A DNA stretch of 64,000 nt from JBMORL01 sp049322335 (GTDB lineage: Bacteria > Bacteroidota > Bacteroidia > Flavobacteriales_D > UBA2798), in NCBI GenBank assembly GCA_049322335.1, contig JBMORL010000036.1, positions 62,001-126,000 on the forward strand. The letters run 5' to 3'. Below the pieces are notes generated by a model. It saw only the letters and a list, made by a program, of their open reading frames with translations. It was not told the origin of the DNA and did no database searches. The translations under genes were made by a program, and so were the position numbers. Below, piece by piece: positions 35,228-43,956 of the stretch (within the stretch, counting starts at the first letter, position 1; the number at the start of each line of letters is the position of its first letter).

Positions 35228-35671
35228 ATGCCTGCCAAGTTAGTGAAAATATTGCGCCATTTTCTTGTGTTGCTGGCCATGCCTGTTGTTTTTTTTTCAT
35301 GTAAAAACGATAACCCGGACCAGGTGCCGAATGTGTTGGTGGACATCCAGGTGAATATCAATAACCCGGGATATATTAATCTGCAGGCACCCGGAGGCTG
35401 GATGTATTTTGAAGGTGGTTCGAAAGGAATTATTGTTTACCGGAGATCTGCTGATGAATTTGTAGCCATGGACCGGCATTGCACCTATCAAACCAGCAAT
35501 GGTTGCCAGGTGAGAGTGGATACCTCTTCCAATGTTATTGCTATTGACGATTGCTGCGGATCGAGGTTTATTATTACAGACGGATCAGTGAGCCAGGGCC
35601 CTGCAGTAATGAACCTTAAATTATATCAAACCTATTATGATGGTGCGGGAATTTTGAGGATATATAATTAG
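35228..35671 (+). CDS. degenerate Rieske-like lipoprotein
   Basis: 147 residues with a lipoprotein-type signal (Cys25). From about residue 45 the fold follows Rieske proteins: VYRRSADEFVAMDRHCTYQ, then DDCCGSRFIITDGSVSQGPAVMNLKLY, the latter like the canonical CPCHGSRF...DG...GPA segment. Of the four usual cluster ligands (Cys-x-His and Cys-x2-His), the sequence has Cys85, Tyr87, Asp107 and Cys110, so both His are gone. Extra Cys93 and Cys109 remain and could bind a metal or form disulfides. A normal [2Fe-2S] Rieske cluster looks impossible. Confidence 0.7.
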   Translation: MPAKLVKILRHFLVLLAMPVVFFSCKNDNPDQVPNVLVDIQVNINNPGYINLQAPGGWMYFEGGSKGIIVYRRSADEFVAMDRHCTYQTSNGCQVRVDTSSNVIAIDDCCGSRFIITDGSVSQGPAVMNLKLYQTYYDGAGILRIYN

Positions 35672-35712
35672 ATGTAAGATGTCAGACAGGGAGATGTTAG
35701 ACGGAGATAGAG
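35671..35712. repeat. seven-base-phased repeat, locus 1
   Basis: Heptamers GATGTAA, GATGTCA, GACAGGG follow in register, and after a one-base slip GATGTTA, GACGGAG. It starts at the stop of the Rieske-like gene. Confidence 0.65.
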
Positions 35713-35731
35713 TAGAAAAAAACCTATAAAT

Positions 35732-35767
35732 AAAAAAGCCGCACTATAGAAACAGTGCGGCTTTTTT
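35732..35767. terminator. bidirectional terminator between the Rieske-like gene and ahcY
   Basis: Fourteen-base perfect stem with AAAAAAGCCGCACT on one side and AGTGCGGCTTTTTT on the other, giving a T-run in both directions. Confidence 0.9.
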
Positions 35768-35780
35768 ATGTTTTTGATTA

Positions 35781-37103
35781 TTAATACCTGTACATATCAC
35801 TTTTGTAAGGGCCTTCTACTTTTACACCGATATAAGAAGCCTGTTCGGGACTAAGCACATCCAGTTCCACGCCAATTTTGGATAGGTGAAGACGGGCTAC
35901 TTTTTCATCGAGGTGTTTGGGCAAAGTGTATACTTTGTTTTCGTATTTGTCGGAATGATTCCACAATTCAAGCTGAGCCAGTGTTTGGTTGGTAAATGAA
36001 TTGGACATTACGAATGAAGGATGTCCCATTGCACAGCCTAAATTCACCAAACGTCCTTCGGCAAGAACGATAATATCTTTACCATTTAAGGTATATTTAT
36101 CTACCTGTGGTTTTATGGTATCTTTTGAGTTACCGTGATTTTTATTCAGCCATGCCATATCAATTTCATTATCAAAATGCCCGATGTTGCAAACAATGGC
36201 ATTATGTTTCATGGCTTTGAAATGTTTTTCGGTGATAATGCTTTTATTTCCGGTGGCGGTAACAATAATATCTGCTTCGGGAATGGCGTTATCCATTTTT
36301 TTCACCTGGTAACCGTCCATTGCTGCCTGTAACGCACAGATGGGGTCGATTTCAGTAACAATAACGCGAACGCCCTGTGAGCTGAGTGATTCTGCCGAGC
36401 CTTTTCCAACATCGCCATAACCTGCTACAACAGCTACTTTTCCTGCCAGCATAAGGTCGGTTGCTCTTCTGATAGCATCCACGAGTGATTCGCGGCATCC
36501 GTATTTGTTATCGAATTTTGATTTGGTAACCGAGTCGTTTACATTAATAGCAGGAATGTGAAGTGTTCCGTTTTTCATTCTTTCATAAAGGCGGTGAACA
36601 CCGGTAGTGGTTTCTTCCGAAAGTCCTTTTATTCCTTTAATAAGTTCGGGATATTTATCAAACACCATATTGGTAAGGTCACCTCCATCGTCCAGGATCA
36701 TATTTAATGGTTTGCGGTCTTCTCCGAAGAAAAGTGTTTGTTCAATACACCAGTCGAATTCCTGTTCGTTCATTCCTTTCCATGCATACACCGAAATTCC
36801 GGCAGCGGCAATGGCAGCAGCGGCATGATCTTGTGTAGAGAAAATATTGCAGCTCGACCAGGTTACTTCAGCGCCCAATTCAACGAGTGTTTCAATAAGA
36901 ACCGCAGTTTGAATAGTCATATGAAGGCATCCGGCAATACGGGCTCCTTTTAGCGGTTGGGTTGCGCCATATTCTGCACGCAGGGCCATTAATCCCGGCA
37001 TTTCTTCTTCGGCCAGTTTAATTTCTTTTCTACCCCATTCTGCAAGGCTGATATCTTTCACCTTGTAGGGCAATACTTTTTTGTCGGTAGATGAACTCAT
37101 CAT
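35781..37103 (-). CDS. ahcY: adenosylhomocysteinase
   Basis: Splits S-adenosylhomocysteine to adenosine and homocysteine, closing the methyl cycle. 440 residues from the ATG at 37103 (a second Met follows at once); an ATG at 37133 lies in the promoter. NAD-binding loop VAVVAGYGDVGKGSA (about 215-230), the AGCLHMTIQTAVLIETL block near 56-72, and the C-terminal KSDMYRY that reaches into the neighbour subunit's cofactor site. Single gene here, although the window also holds a SAM riboswitch on hom. Confidence 0.96.
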   Translation of the reverse strand: MMSSSTDKKVLPYKVKDISLAEWGRKEIKLAEEEMPGLMALRAEYGATQPLKGARIAGCLHMTIQTAVLIETLVELGAEVTWSSCNIFSTQDHAAAAIAAAGISVYAWKGMNEQEFDWCIEQTLFFGEDRKPLNMILDDGGDLTNMVFDKYPELIKGIKGLSEETTTGVHRLYERMKNGTLHIPAINVNDSVTKSKFDNKYGCRESLVDAIRRATDLMLAGKVAVVAGYGDVGKGSAESLSSQGVRVIVTEIDPICALQAAMDGYQVKKMDNAIPEADIIVTATGNKSIITEKHFKAMKHNAIVCNIGHFDNEIDMAWLNKNHGNSKDTIKPQVDKYTLNGKDIIVLAEGRLVNLGCAMGHPSFVMSNSFTNQTLAQLELWNHSDKYENKVYTLPKHLDEKVARLHLSKIGVELDVLSPEQASYIGVKVEGPYKSDMYRY

Positions 37104-37130
37104 TTTAATATTTATTTTTTTAGAGGAATG

Positions 37131-37138
37131 CAAAGTTA
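37131..37138 (-). promoter_or_regulatory. -7 promoter box of ahcY
   Basis: Minus-strand TAACTTTG, full match to TAnnTTTG, 27 bases before the ATG at 37103. Confidence 0.6.
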
Positions 37139-37153
37139 CAAAAGAGGATCGGG

Positions 37154-37184
37154 ATAAAAAAAAGAGGGTGTAAAAACCCTCTTT
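37154..37184 (-). terminator. terminator of the WG-repeat gene
   Basis: Stem AAAGAGGGT/AACCCTCTTT (37161-37184); on the minus strand the closing arm runs into a stretch of eight T. Confidence 0.85.
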
Positions 37185-37204
37185 CTTTATTAAGGCACAA
37201 GCCT

Positions 37205-38218
37205 TTATTTTTTGATGGTGTAAACGAATTTTCCGGTTTTGTCGATGTATCCTTCCTGCCCGGTTTTAAAATCCCCGATTCGTACTTTGGCAAGGCCGTT
37301 TTCGAAGTCGGCAGGAATGGAAAACTGGCGGGATATAACGAGTTTACCATTTACATCTACATATCCCCACTTGCGTGCGGAACCCGTTCCGGTAGCTACG
37401 TTGGCCATTCCATCACTAAACGGTTTGGCATCATCATAAATAGCCTCAATCACCACTTTACCGGTTTTATCAATAAACCCATACTTTCCTGTTTTAAAAT
37501 CTCCTATGCGTACCATAGCGCGGCCATCTTCAAAGTGGGTTACTTTATCAAATTTTGCATCGATAATGGTTTTACCTGTTTTATCAATAAATCCCCATTT
37601 CCCATTTCCTTCTTCCCCTACGAGGAAGTTGGCCATTCCTTCATAAAAATCATGCACCATATCGTATTTGGCAGGAATAACCATTTTTCCGGTTTTATCT
37701 ACAAATCCCCATTTGGTTCCCTGTTTTACGCGGGCGAGGCCATCACTAAATTCATACCCGGCATCGTATTTGGCTTCGATGACCATTTTCCCGGTTTTAT
37801 CTATATACCCGGTTTTACTTCCTACCTGCACGCGGGCCATTCCGTCCTGAAAATGAAAAGCGGCATTGGCGGTAACTTCAAATTTTACGGCACCTTTATC
37901 GTCTATATAAGACCATTTTGAACCAGAGTAAACGCCAGCCAGTCCCTCATAAAAATCAGTTCCTTTATCATATTTGGCTTCGATAACGAGCTTTCCGGAA
38001 CTATTTACATAACCGGTTTTCCCACCCGAAATCACGCGACCCATATTTCCTTTGAAGGGATAAGCTTTTTCATATTGCGGCTGAATTACGATCTTTCCGC
38101 TTTTATCAATATAGCCGTCTTTTTTGTCGACTGTAACAGGAAAAAGTGATTGTGAATTGACCGTAAGTGCCTGGAAGGCAAATACCGTCATGAAAATATA
38201 GGTCAGTGTTTTTTTCAT
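37205..38218 (-). CDS. secreted WG-repeat protein
   Basis: 337 residues from the ATG at 38218. Signal peptide to about residue 23, then eight full and one partial WG (KWG) repeats of 34-38 residues with the pattern GYIDKTGKxVIxAKYDxxxxFxDGxAxVxxGxK. Repeats lack Cys and catalytic patterns; WG arrays are taken to be binding or structural surfaces. Neighbouring repeats are similar enough that unequal crossing-over could change their number. Single gene with its own terminator. Confidence 0.88.
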   Translation of the reverse strand: MKKTLTYIFMTVFAFQALTVNSQSLFPVTVDKKDGYIDKSGKIVIQPQYEKAYPFKGNMGRVISGGKTGYVNSSGKLVIEAKYDKGTDFYEGLAGVYSGSKWSYIDDKGAVKFEVTANAAFHFQDGMARVQVGSKTGYIDKTGKMVIEAKYDAGYEFSDGLARVKQGTKWGFVDKTGKMVIPAKYDMVHDFYEGMANFLVGEEGNGKWGFIDKTGKTIIDAKFDKVTHFEDGRAMVRIGDFKTGKYGFIDKTGKVVIEAIYDDAKPFSDGMANVATGTGSARKWGYVDVNGKLVISRQFSIPADFENGLAKVRIGDFKTGQEGYIDKTGKFVYTIKK

Positions 38219-38275
38219 AAAAAATAGCTGGTTCAACGGACTAAGTTAAAAAAATTATTTTTAGCACATCAAATT

Positions 38276-38884
38276 ATGCCATTAATCGCAAAAATACTGC
38301 CAAAAAAGGGTGATTGGCTGGGGATTTGGGAAATCACGGAAAGTGAGCCGGAACTCTGTCAAAGCCTTGAAAAGACTGAACTTGAACAGTCGAAATCTAT
38401 AAAAGCCGACAAAAAAAGGATGGAGTGGCTGGCTGTAAGAAATATATTGGATCAAATGCTTCCCGGGGGGAAGATCACCTATCTTGATAACGGAAAACCG
38501 GAAATCAAAGAAGGCTTTATTTCTCTCAGCCATTGTTATCCCTATGCTGTAGTTTATTTTTCAGGATCATCACCGGTGGGAACAGACATTGAGAAAAAAT
38601 CGGAGCGTATTCTGAAAATTGCAAGCCGTTTTCTTCATCCCACTGATTTAAATGCAGATCAGAAAAGTGATATTGGCCTGCTTACGCTGATATGGTGCTG
38701 TAAAGAAGCTGTTTTTAAAAAACATGGCGGTGATACAGTAAATTTTGGTACGCATATCCGGATAGGGCATATTGATTCTGAAAATCACCGGGTATCTGTT
38801 CAAATAACAAACGAATCCGCTGAAAAGGAAGAAGTATTGTTTTATCAATTAATAGGAGATTTCGTTTTGGCATATACACAGTAA
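38276..38884 (+). CDS. 4'-phosphopantetheinyl transferase superfamily protein
   Basis: 202 residues. Transfers phosphopantetheine from CoA to carrier proteins. The Sfp-type motifs are present: GTDIEKKSERI near residue 103 (Mg-binding Asp) and IWCCKEAVFKKHG near 140 (W-x3-KEA). Length suits the Sfp/AcpT group more than AcpS. No polyketide or NRPS genes are nearby. The next gene begins 23 bases downstream. Confidence 0.87.
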   Translation: MPLIAKILPKKGDWLGIWEITESEPELCQSLEKTELEQSKSIKADKKRMEWLAVRNILDQMLPGGKITYLDNGKPEIKEGFISLSHCYPYAVVYFSGSSPVGTDIEKKSERILKIASRFLHPTDLNADQKSDIGLLTLIWCCKEAVFKKHGGDTVNFGTHIRIGHIDSENHRVSVQITNESAEKEEVLFYQLIGDFVLAYTQ

Positions 38885-38887
38885 GTT

Positions 38888-38895
38888 TACATTTG
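38888..38895 (+). promoter_or_regulatory. -7 promoter box of the GGGP synthase gene
   Basis: TACATTTG matches TAnnTTTG, 12 bases before the TTG start at 38908. Confidence 0.5.
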
Positions 38896-38907
38896 TAAAA
38901 AACACGG

Positions 38908-39642
38908 TTGGGAAACATTTATACGATAGCGGAAAAAAATGTGGCGGCAGGAAAAAAAATGCTGGCTGTGCTGGTAGACCCGGATAAATCATCTTCAGAA
39001 ATCCGTATAAAAAAACTGGCAGAGCAGTGCAAAAACGCAGGTGTTGATTTTGTTTTTGCGGGGGGGAGTTTTATTTCATCGGGAGATTTCAGAAAAACCG
39101 TACAATACCTGAAAAAATATTTCAGTGTGCCGGTGGTTATTTTTCCGGGAAGCATTTTGCAGGTGAGTGAACAAGCGGATGCTCTTTTGTTTTTGTCGCT
39201 TATATCGGGGCGCAATCCTGAATTACTTATAGGCCAACATGTGATAGCTGCCCCTCATTTAAAAAAATCCGGACTGGAAATCATTCCCACGGGTTATATG
39301 CTGATTGAGAGCGGAAATATTACCACTGCTCAGTATATCAGCGCCAGTTTGCCGATTCCCCGGGATAAAAAAGACATTGCTGCCGGAACAGCGCTGGCGG
39401 GAGAAATGCTGGGAATGAAACTTATTTATATGGATGCCGGCAGCGGAGCCGAAAAAAAAGTACCGGCAGAAATGATACAGGCCGTAAAAGCACAAACCCG
39501 TATACCGTTAGTTGTTGGCGGAGGAATAAAAACACCCGGAGAGGCCAGGGCGGCATGGGCAGCAGGAGCAGATATTGTTGTGGTAGGCACAGCGTTTGAA
39601 AACAATCCATCGGCAGTTGCAGCATTTAAAAAAAGAAAATGA
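38908..39642 (+). CDS. geranylgeranylglyceryl/heptaprenylglyceryl phosphate synthase
   Basis: 244-residue TIM-barrel of the PcrB/GGGPS family, which joins a polyprenyl diphosphate to sn-glycerol-1-phosphate in an ether bond. Family marks are AVLVDPDKSS near 20, FAGGSFI, IFPGS near 78, IPTGYMLIESG near 130 and the phosphate-binding VVGGGIKTPGEA near 200. The start is TTG at 38908. It overlaps the ThiE-like gene by four bases (ATGA). In archaea this builds membrane lipids; in Bacteroidetes a GGGPS of this group is common but its end product is not settled. Confidence 0.9.
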   Translation: MGNIYTIAEKNVAAGKKMLAVLVDPDKSSSEIRIKKLAEQCKNAGVDFVFAGGSFISSGDFRKTVQYLKKYFSVPVVIFPGSILQVSEQADALLFLSLISGRNPELLIGQHVIAAPHLKKSGLEIIPTGYMLIESGNITTAQYISASLPIPRDKKDIAAGTALAGEMLGMKLIYMDAGSGAEKKVPAEMIQAVKAQTRIPLVVGGGIKTPGEARAAWAAGADIVVVGTAFENNPSAVAAFKKRK

Positions 39643-40274
39643 TGGAAGTAGCGGTGATTACCACGCAGGATAAATTTCAGTCGGAGCTGAGTGATGTGGT
39701 TCAACTATTTCAAAAAGGACTGATGACACTTCATCTGCGAAAAACCAAATTTTCGACAAGTAAACTGGAAGAATATATTGACAGCATCCCGAAACAATTC
39801 CACAACCGTATTATTATCCACAGCCATCACCGCCTGGCGCTGAAATATAAACTTAAGGGAATTCACATTTCCAAAAACCACCGGAAAAAATCGGTACAGC
39901 TTTTTTTCAAACTTTTTTATTACCGGATGAGAAGGCCGGGAATTATTATTACCCGCACCTTTCATTCCATCGACAGCCTGGTGGATAACCGCATGAAGTA
40001 TAGCTATGTTTTCATTAACCCTGTATTTTCCAAAATACAGCCACTAAAAAATTCGTTTGATGTGAACGAGGAGTTTTTCTGCAAGCTGATCAAAAACAAC
40101 CGGTGCCCTGTATATGGTTCGGGAAACATTACCGATGAAAACGTTCAGTTGCTCCACCGCTATCCTTTTGCAGGAGTAGTGTTATCAAAAGTAATCTGGG
40201 ATGCGGAAAAAAAATCAGAAAAATACCAGCGGCTGGCTGAAGAATTTTCGGGAGAAAAAAAAGTAAAAGGATGA
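39639..40274 (+). CDS. ThiE/TenI-like TIM-barrel protein lacking catalytic acids
   Basis: 211 residues. The order of strands follows thiamine phosphate synthase: LMTLHLRKTKF (ThiE: xQLRxK), IIIHSHHRLALKYKLKGIHIS (ThiE: IINDRxxLAxxxxADGVHLG), and PVYGSGNITDENV near 165. The Asp residues that hold Mg-pyrophosphate in ThiE (in NDR and QED) are replaced by Ser and Asn/His, so thiamine synthesis is unlikely; a TenI-like or wholly new role is more probable. Translationally coupled to the GGGP synthase gene, with no other thi genes nearby. Confidence 0.7.
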   Translation: MMEVAVITTQDKFQSELSDVVQLFQKGLMTLHLRKTKFSTSKLEEYIDSIPKQFHNRIIIHSHHRLALKYKLKGIHISKNHRKKSVQLFFKLFYYRMRRPGIIITRTFHSIDSLVDNRMKYSYVFINPVFSKIQPLKNSFDVNEEFFCKLIKNNRCPVYGSGNITDENVQLLHRYPFAGVVLSKVIWDAEKKSEKYQRLAEEFSGEKKVKG

Positions 40275-40318
40275 TCAGAAAAAGAACATGGTTATGGGCA
40301 TTTTAATTTTTTAGTTTC

Positions 40319-41101
40319 ATGTGGTGGAAAATCCTGGCTCCGTTCAGATTATTGTATAAAATCTATTTTGCACTGATATTTGTTATCGTAAGTTTGGTAA
40401 TGTATCCCGGTGCACTGATCCTGATACAGCGAAAAGAATGGCGCAACGCACTTTTTTTCTATAAGAAAAACATCTGGGTGCCGCTGATTTGTATATTATC
40501 CTTTATTTTCAAAAAAGTAAATTATCCTCCGGGATTTCACTTTCCAAAGGGAGCTTATGTGGTGTGTTGCAACCATACCTCCTATCTCGACATTGTTTTG
40601 TTATACACTATCATTCCGGGGCAATATGTATTTCTTGCCAAGGAAGAAGTGCGTAAAATACCATTTGTCAGTTTATTTTTCAGGAAAGGAGTGCATGAAA
40701 CTGTTCAGCGCGGAAATAAATCAGACGGGTCGCGGGCGCTGGAAAAAATGAGAGAAAAAACGGATGCAGGATTGCCGGTGATTCTGTTTCCCGAAGGAGG
40801 AACCAGCAAACATCCGCCACGGATGAAAAAAGAACTGAAACCCGGGCCTTTTAAACTCGCTATTGAAAAACAAATTCCCGTTCTGCCCATCACTTTTGTC
40901 AATAACTGGCAAATTCTTTCAAGCCCCTCAGAACCTTTCGGGCACTCGCGTCCGGGAATTTCGAAAATCGTTTTTCATCCTACGATAGACACCAAAGGAA
41001 TGGCGGAAAAAGATTTGCTATCTTTGCAGCAAAGGGTACATGACATAATAGAAGCACCTATTAAAAAAAGATACCCGGAATATTTTCATGAAAATAAATA
41101 A
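40319..41101 (+). CDS. 1-acyl-sn-glycerol-3-phosphate acyltransferase (PlsC-like)
   Basis: 260 residues. Moves an acyl chain onto lysophosphatidate or a similar lipid. Two N-terminal hydrophobic segments (about 10-35 and 55-65), then motif I CCNHTSYLD (H-x4-D) near 82, motif III FPEGGTSKHPPRMK near 155 and motif IV VLPITFVNNW. It overlaps gatC by 14 bases. It could serve normal phospholipid synthesis or lipids linked to the upstream GGGP synthase. Confidence 0.9.
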   Translation: MWWKILAPFRLLYKIYFALIFVIVSLVMYPGALILIQRKEWRNALFFYKKNIWVPLICILSFIFKKVNYPPGFHFPKGAYVVCCNHTSYLDIVLLYTIIPGQYVFLAKEEVRKIPFVSLFFRKGVHETVQRGNKSDGSRALEKMREKTDAGLPVILFPEGGTSKHPPRMKKELKPGPFKLAIEKQIPVLPITFVNNWQILSSPSEPFGHSRPGISKIVFHPTIDTKGMAEKDLLSLQQRVHDIIEAPIKKRYPEYFHENK

Positions 41102-41381
41102 CGAAACCGTTGACCGTATTGCTGAACTGGCAAAACTGGAATTCGAAGCAGATGCCAAAAACGAAATCTGCAACGACCTGAACAGGATCATTGGTTTTAT
41201 TGAAAAACTTGATGAAATAGATACCACATCTGTTGCTCCTCTTATTTTTATGAACGAAGAAAAAAACATCCTGCGCGAAGATATTCAGCAGGTGAGCATT
41301 AAACAGGACGAGGCCCTTAAAAACGCACCTGATAAGGACTCCGATTACTTTAAAGTGCCAAAAGTATTGAACAAAGGCTGA
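41088..41381 (+). CDS. gatC: Asp/Glu-tRNA amidotransferase subunit C
   Basis: 97 residues, the usual length. Stabilises the GatCAB complex that makes Gln-tRNA or Asn-tRNA from misacylated precursors. Marks are ETVDRIAELAKLEFEADAK at the start, IIGFIEKLDEIDTTSVAPL in the middle and the closing DSDYFKVPKVL. gatA and gatB are not adjacent. Starts within the last codons of the acyltransferase gene. Confidence 0.93.
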   Translation: MKINNETVDRIAELAKLEFEADAKNEICNDLNRIIGFIEKLDEIDTTSVAPLIFMNEEKNILREDIQQVSIKQDEALKNAPDKDSDYFKVPKVLNKG

Positions 41382-41524
41382 GTTCAGCTGGTAGTTTTCA
41401 GCACACCGTCTTCAGCCGGCAGGAATTATTCCCGTTAACTTTTTTTTAAATTAAATATTTATAGTCCGGACAACTTATCCATCAGAAAAACGTCTATTTT
41501 TATAGTCATCAAACACTACATTTT

Positions 41525-43786
41525 ATGAAAAAACTATTACTATCTTTCTCCTTACTGGCTGCTGGCATTTCTGCTTCGTTTTCTCAGTGTAACAATCTTT
41601 TTATTTCAGAATACATTGAAGGAAGCAGTTTTAATAAATCCATTGAGATTTATAATCCCACCAATTTCACTGTTCCATTAACGGGTGCATTTGCTGTAAG
41701 GATCTATTTTAATGGCTCTATTACCCCCACTACCATTAATCTGACGGGATCCATTAACCCGAACTCAACATTTGTGATCTCGCATTCATCAGCCAATGCA
41801 GGTATACTTGCTGTATCCAACCAAACCAATGCCGGTTTAAGCTTTAACGGCAATGATGCTGTTGAATTGTATAATACATTTTTAGGCGCTTCAGCTGATA
41901 TTATCGGGGTAATAGGCGTAGACCCGGGACCGGGAACAGAATGGCTGGTTAACGGAGTTTCCGGGACAGCCAACCATACTTTAATCAGAAAGCCCACTGT
42001 ACAACAGGGAAATCTTGTATGGACGGGCTCGGGAGAAATGGAATGGAACGTAATGAACATTGATGATATCACCAACCTTGATTTGCATACTATGAATCCA
42101 TGTGCCGGTGTTCCTCCTGTAGCTGAATTTTCGTGGATGGATGTTTGTGATGGATTTGCCATGCCATTTCTTGACCTGAGCAACAGCGGTACTCCTTCTT
42201 ATACCTATTTCTGGGATTTCGGTGATGGAACAGGAACTTCCAATCTTCAGAATCCAACCTATACTTATGCTGCTTCAGGAAATTACAATGTACAGTTAAT
42301 TGTAGTGGATCAGAATTTACTCAGCGATACGGTAGTTCATACGGTAACTGTTTTTGGAAACCCTGTAGCCTGCTGTAATCCTGCCGGGGGAAATAACTGC
42401 GTTCCCGATACCGTTGATTTTATCAATTGCTCTTCCGGAAATCCCCCGTTAACCTATATGTGGAATTTCAGTAACGGTAACACCAGCAATCTTACGCAGC
42501 CACAGGAAATTTTTACCAATGATACCGCATGGTATTATTTAACTGTTACGGATGTGAATGGCTGTGTGGGTACTGCAACAGATACCGGCTACCTGAGTTT
42601 ACCGGATGACCCTTCTTTCAGTTACAGCCAATCCACTTATTGCATTGCTGACGCTAATCCCACCCCCGTTATAACCGGTGACGCAGGAGGAACATTCAGT
42701 TGTACTACCTGTACCGTTAATGCATCCACAGGGCAGGTAGATATTGCTGCCAGCGGAACGGGAACACATACAGTAACCTATACCACTGCGGGGCCATGTG
42801 TAAACAGCGCAACATTTACGATTACGATTACGAATCAGCTGGACGCTACTATAACACCTGCCGGACCATTCTGTGAACTGGGAGTACCCACCAATTTAAC
42901 AGCAGTGGATGGCGGTGGTACCTGGAGCGGAAACGGAATTATAGATACCAATCTCGGAACATTTGACGCTTCTGCAGCCGGTGCCGGAAGTCACCAGATC
43001 ATTTATACCATCAGCGGGGCCTGTGGCGATGCAGATACCACTACCATTGATGTTTTTGCCAATGCAACCGTTAACATTCAAACACCCGATACTTCAATAT
43101 GTAATGACAGTTTCGGATTTTTCCTTGTAGCTGATACAGGTGGCGTATGGTCGGGAACAAATGTTTCAGATAGTGGAAACGGAAACGGTTTCTTTTCTTC
43201 TGCAGCTGTTACTCCCGGTGTTTATTATGCCGTTTATACCATCAGCGGAATGTGTGGTGACGTAGATTCTATTATGGTAACGGTTACCGCTGCCCCCACT
43301 CCTTCATTTACCTATAACATTTCCGGTGGAACGGTAACATTTACCAATACCACTACGGGTGCAGGAAACTCCTACGTGTGGGATTTTGGTGACGGAAATA
43401 ATTCAACACTGGTAAGCCCTTCTCATACCTACTCATCCAACAACACTTACACTGTTTGTCTTTATGTAACAGATGCCGGTGGTTGCAATGGCGTAAGCTG
43501 CCAGAGCATCAACATTACCGGTGTGGGTGTAAGTGAAATTTCAGCTTCCGTAATTCATATTTATCCGAATCCGGCCAACCATGAGGTGAATGTTATTTCG
43601 GGAAGCGGTCAAATTACCTCTGTACAGTTTACCGATATAACGGGCCGTGTATTGGTGAACCAAAAACAGGCTGGAAAAAATTCAGTACAGATGAGCGTTG
43701 AAACATTTCCTGCGGGAGCTTATTTCATACGCGTGGAAACAGCTGACGGAAAAATAAGGACAGAAAAGATTCAAGTGATAAAATAA
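41525..43786 (+). CDS. secreted lamin-tail/PKD-domain protein with T9SS sorting domain
   Basis: 753 residues. Signal peptide (about 1-20); a lamin-tail domain (about 22-170: LFISEYIEGSSFNKSIEIYNPT...); PKD domains with the YFWDFGDGTGTS...TYTYAASGNYNVQL motif near 225-260 and YVWDFGDGNNS...TYSSNNTYTV near 615-650; Gly/Ser/Thr-rich Ig-like repeats between; and a type A sorting domain in the last 70 residues (IYPNPANHEVNV...GAYFIRVETADGKI). Exported by T9SS and held at the surface or released. No catalytic domain is seen. Confidence 0.88.
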   Translation: MKKLLLSFSLLAAGISASFSQCNNLFISEYIEGSSFNKSIEIYNPTNFTVPLTGAFAVRIYFNGSITPTTINLTGSINPNSTFVISHSSANAGILAVSNQTNAGLSFNGNDAVELYNTFLGASADIIGVIGVDPGPGTEWLVNGVSGTANHTLIRKPTVQQGNLVWTGSGEMEWNVMNIDDITNLDLHTMNPCAGVPPVAEFSWMDVCDGFAMPFLDLSNSGTPSYTYFWDFGDGTGTSNLQNPTYTYAASGNYNVQLIVVDQNLLSDTVVHTVTVFGNPVACCNPAGGNNCVPDTVDFINCSSGNPPLTYMWNFSNGNTSNLTQPQEIFTNDTAWYYLTVTDVNGCVGTATDTGYLSLPDDPSFSYSQSTYCIADANPTPVITGDAGGTFSCTTCTVNASTGQVDIAASGTGTHTVTYTTAGPCVNSATFTITITNQLDATITPAGPFCELGVPTNLTAVDGGGTWSGNGIIDTNLGTFDASAAGAGSHQIIYTISGACGDADTTTIDVFANATVNIQTPDTSICNDSFGFFLVADTGGVWSGTNVSDSGNGNGFFSSAAVTPGVYYAVYTISGMCGDVDSIMVTVTAAPTPSFTYNISGGTVTFTNTTTGAGNSYVWDFGDGNNSTLVSPSHTYSSNNTYTVCLYVTDAGGCNGVSCQSINITGVGVSEISASVIHIYPNPANHEVNVISGSGQITSVQFTDITGRVLVNQKQAGKNSVQMSVETFPAGAYFIRVETADGKIRTEKIQVIK

Positions 43787-43802
43787 AATTTGTTTCACCT
43801 GC

Positions 43803-43835
43803 CAAAACCCCGTTTCGTGAAAACGGGGTTTTTGT
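43803..43835 (+). terminator. terminator of the lamin-tail/PKD gene
   Basis: Twelve-base stem AAAACCCCGTTT/AAACGGGGTTTT with a short loop, then TTTTTGTTTTTT. Confidence 0.9.
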
Positions 43836-43848
43836 TTTTTAATACGTT

Positions 43849-43956
43849 ATGAAAATAAAACCTGAAGGAGAATTTAAAGACGGAAAAATAGTTGGTAAAG
43901 CGAAATACTATAGTGAAAAAGGAGAAGTTACTGAAACAAATTCCTTGTTGAAATAA
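43849..43956 (+). pseudogene. 35-residue MORN-repeat fragment
   Basis: A short open frame from ATG encodes a single MORN/YwqK-type repeat, EGEFKDGKIVGKAKYYSEKG, much like the repeats in the gene at 3262-3633. There is no signal peptide and only one repeat, so a remnant of a longer gene is more likely than a functional peptide. Its stop directly abuts the stop of the convergent transporter gene. Confidence 0.5.

Noticed and set aside
37205..38218. WG-repeat region as tandem DNA repeats of mobile origin
   Set aside because: The repeats are protein-level with diverged codons and keep the frame; nothing suggests mobility.
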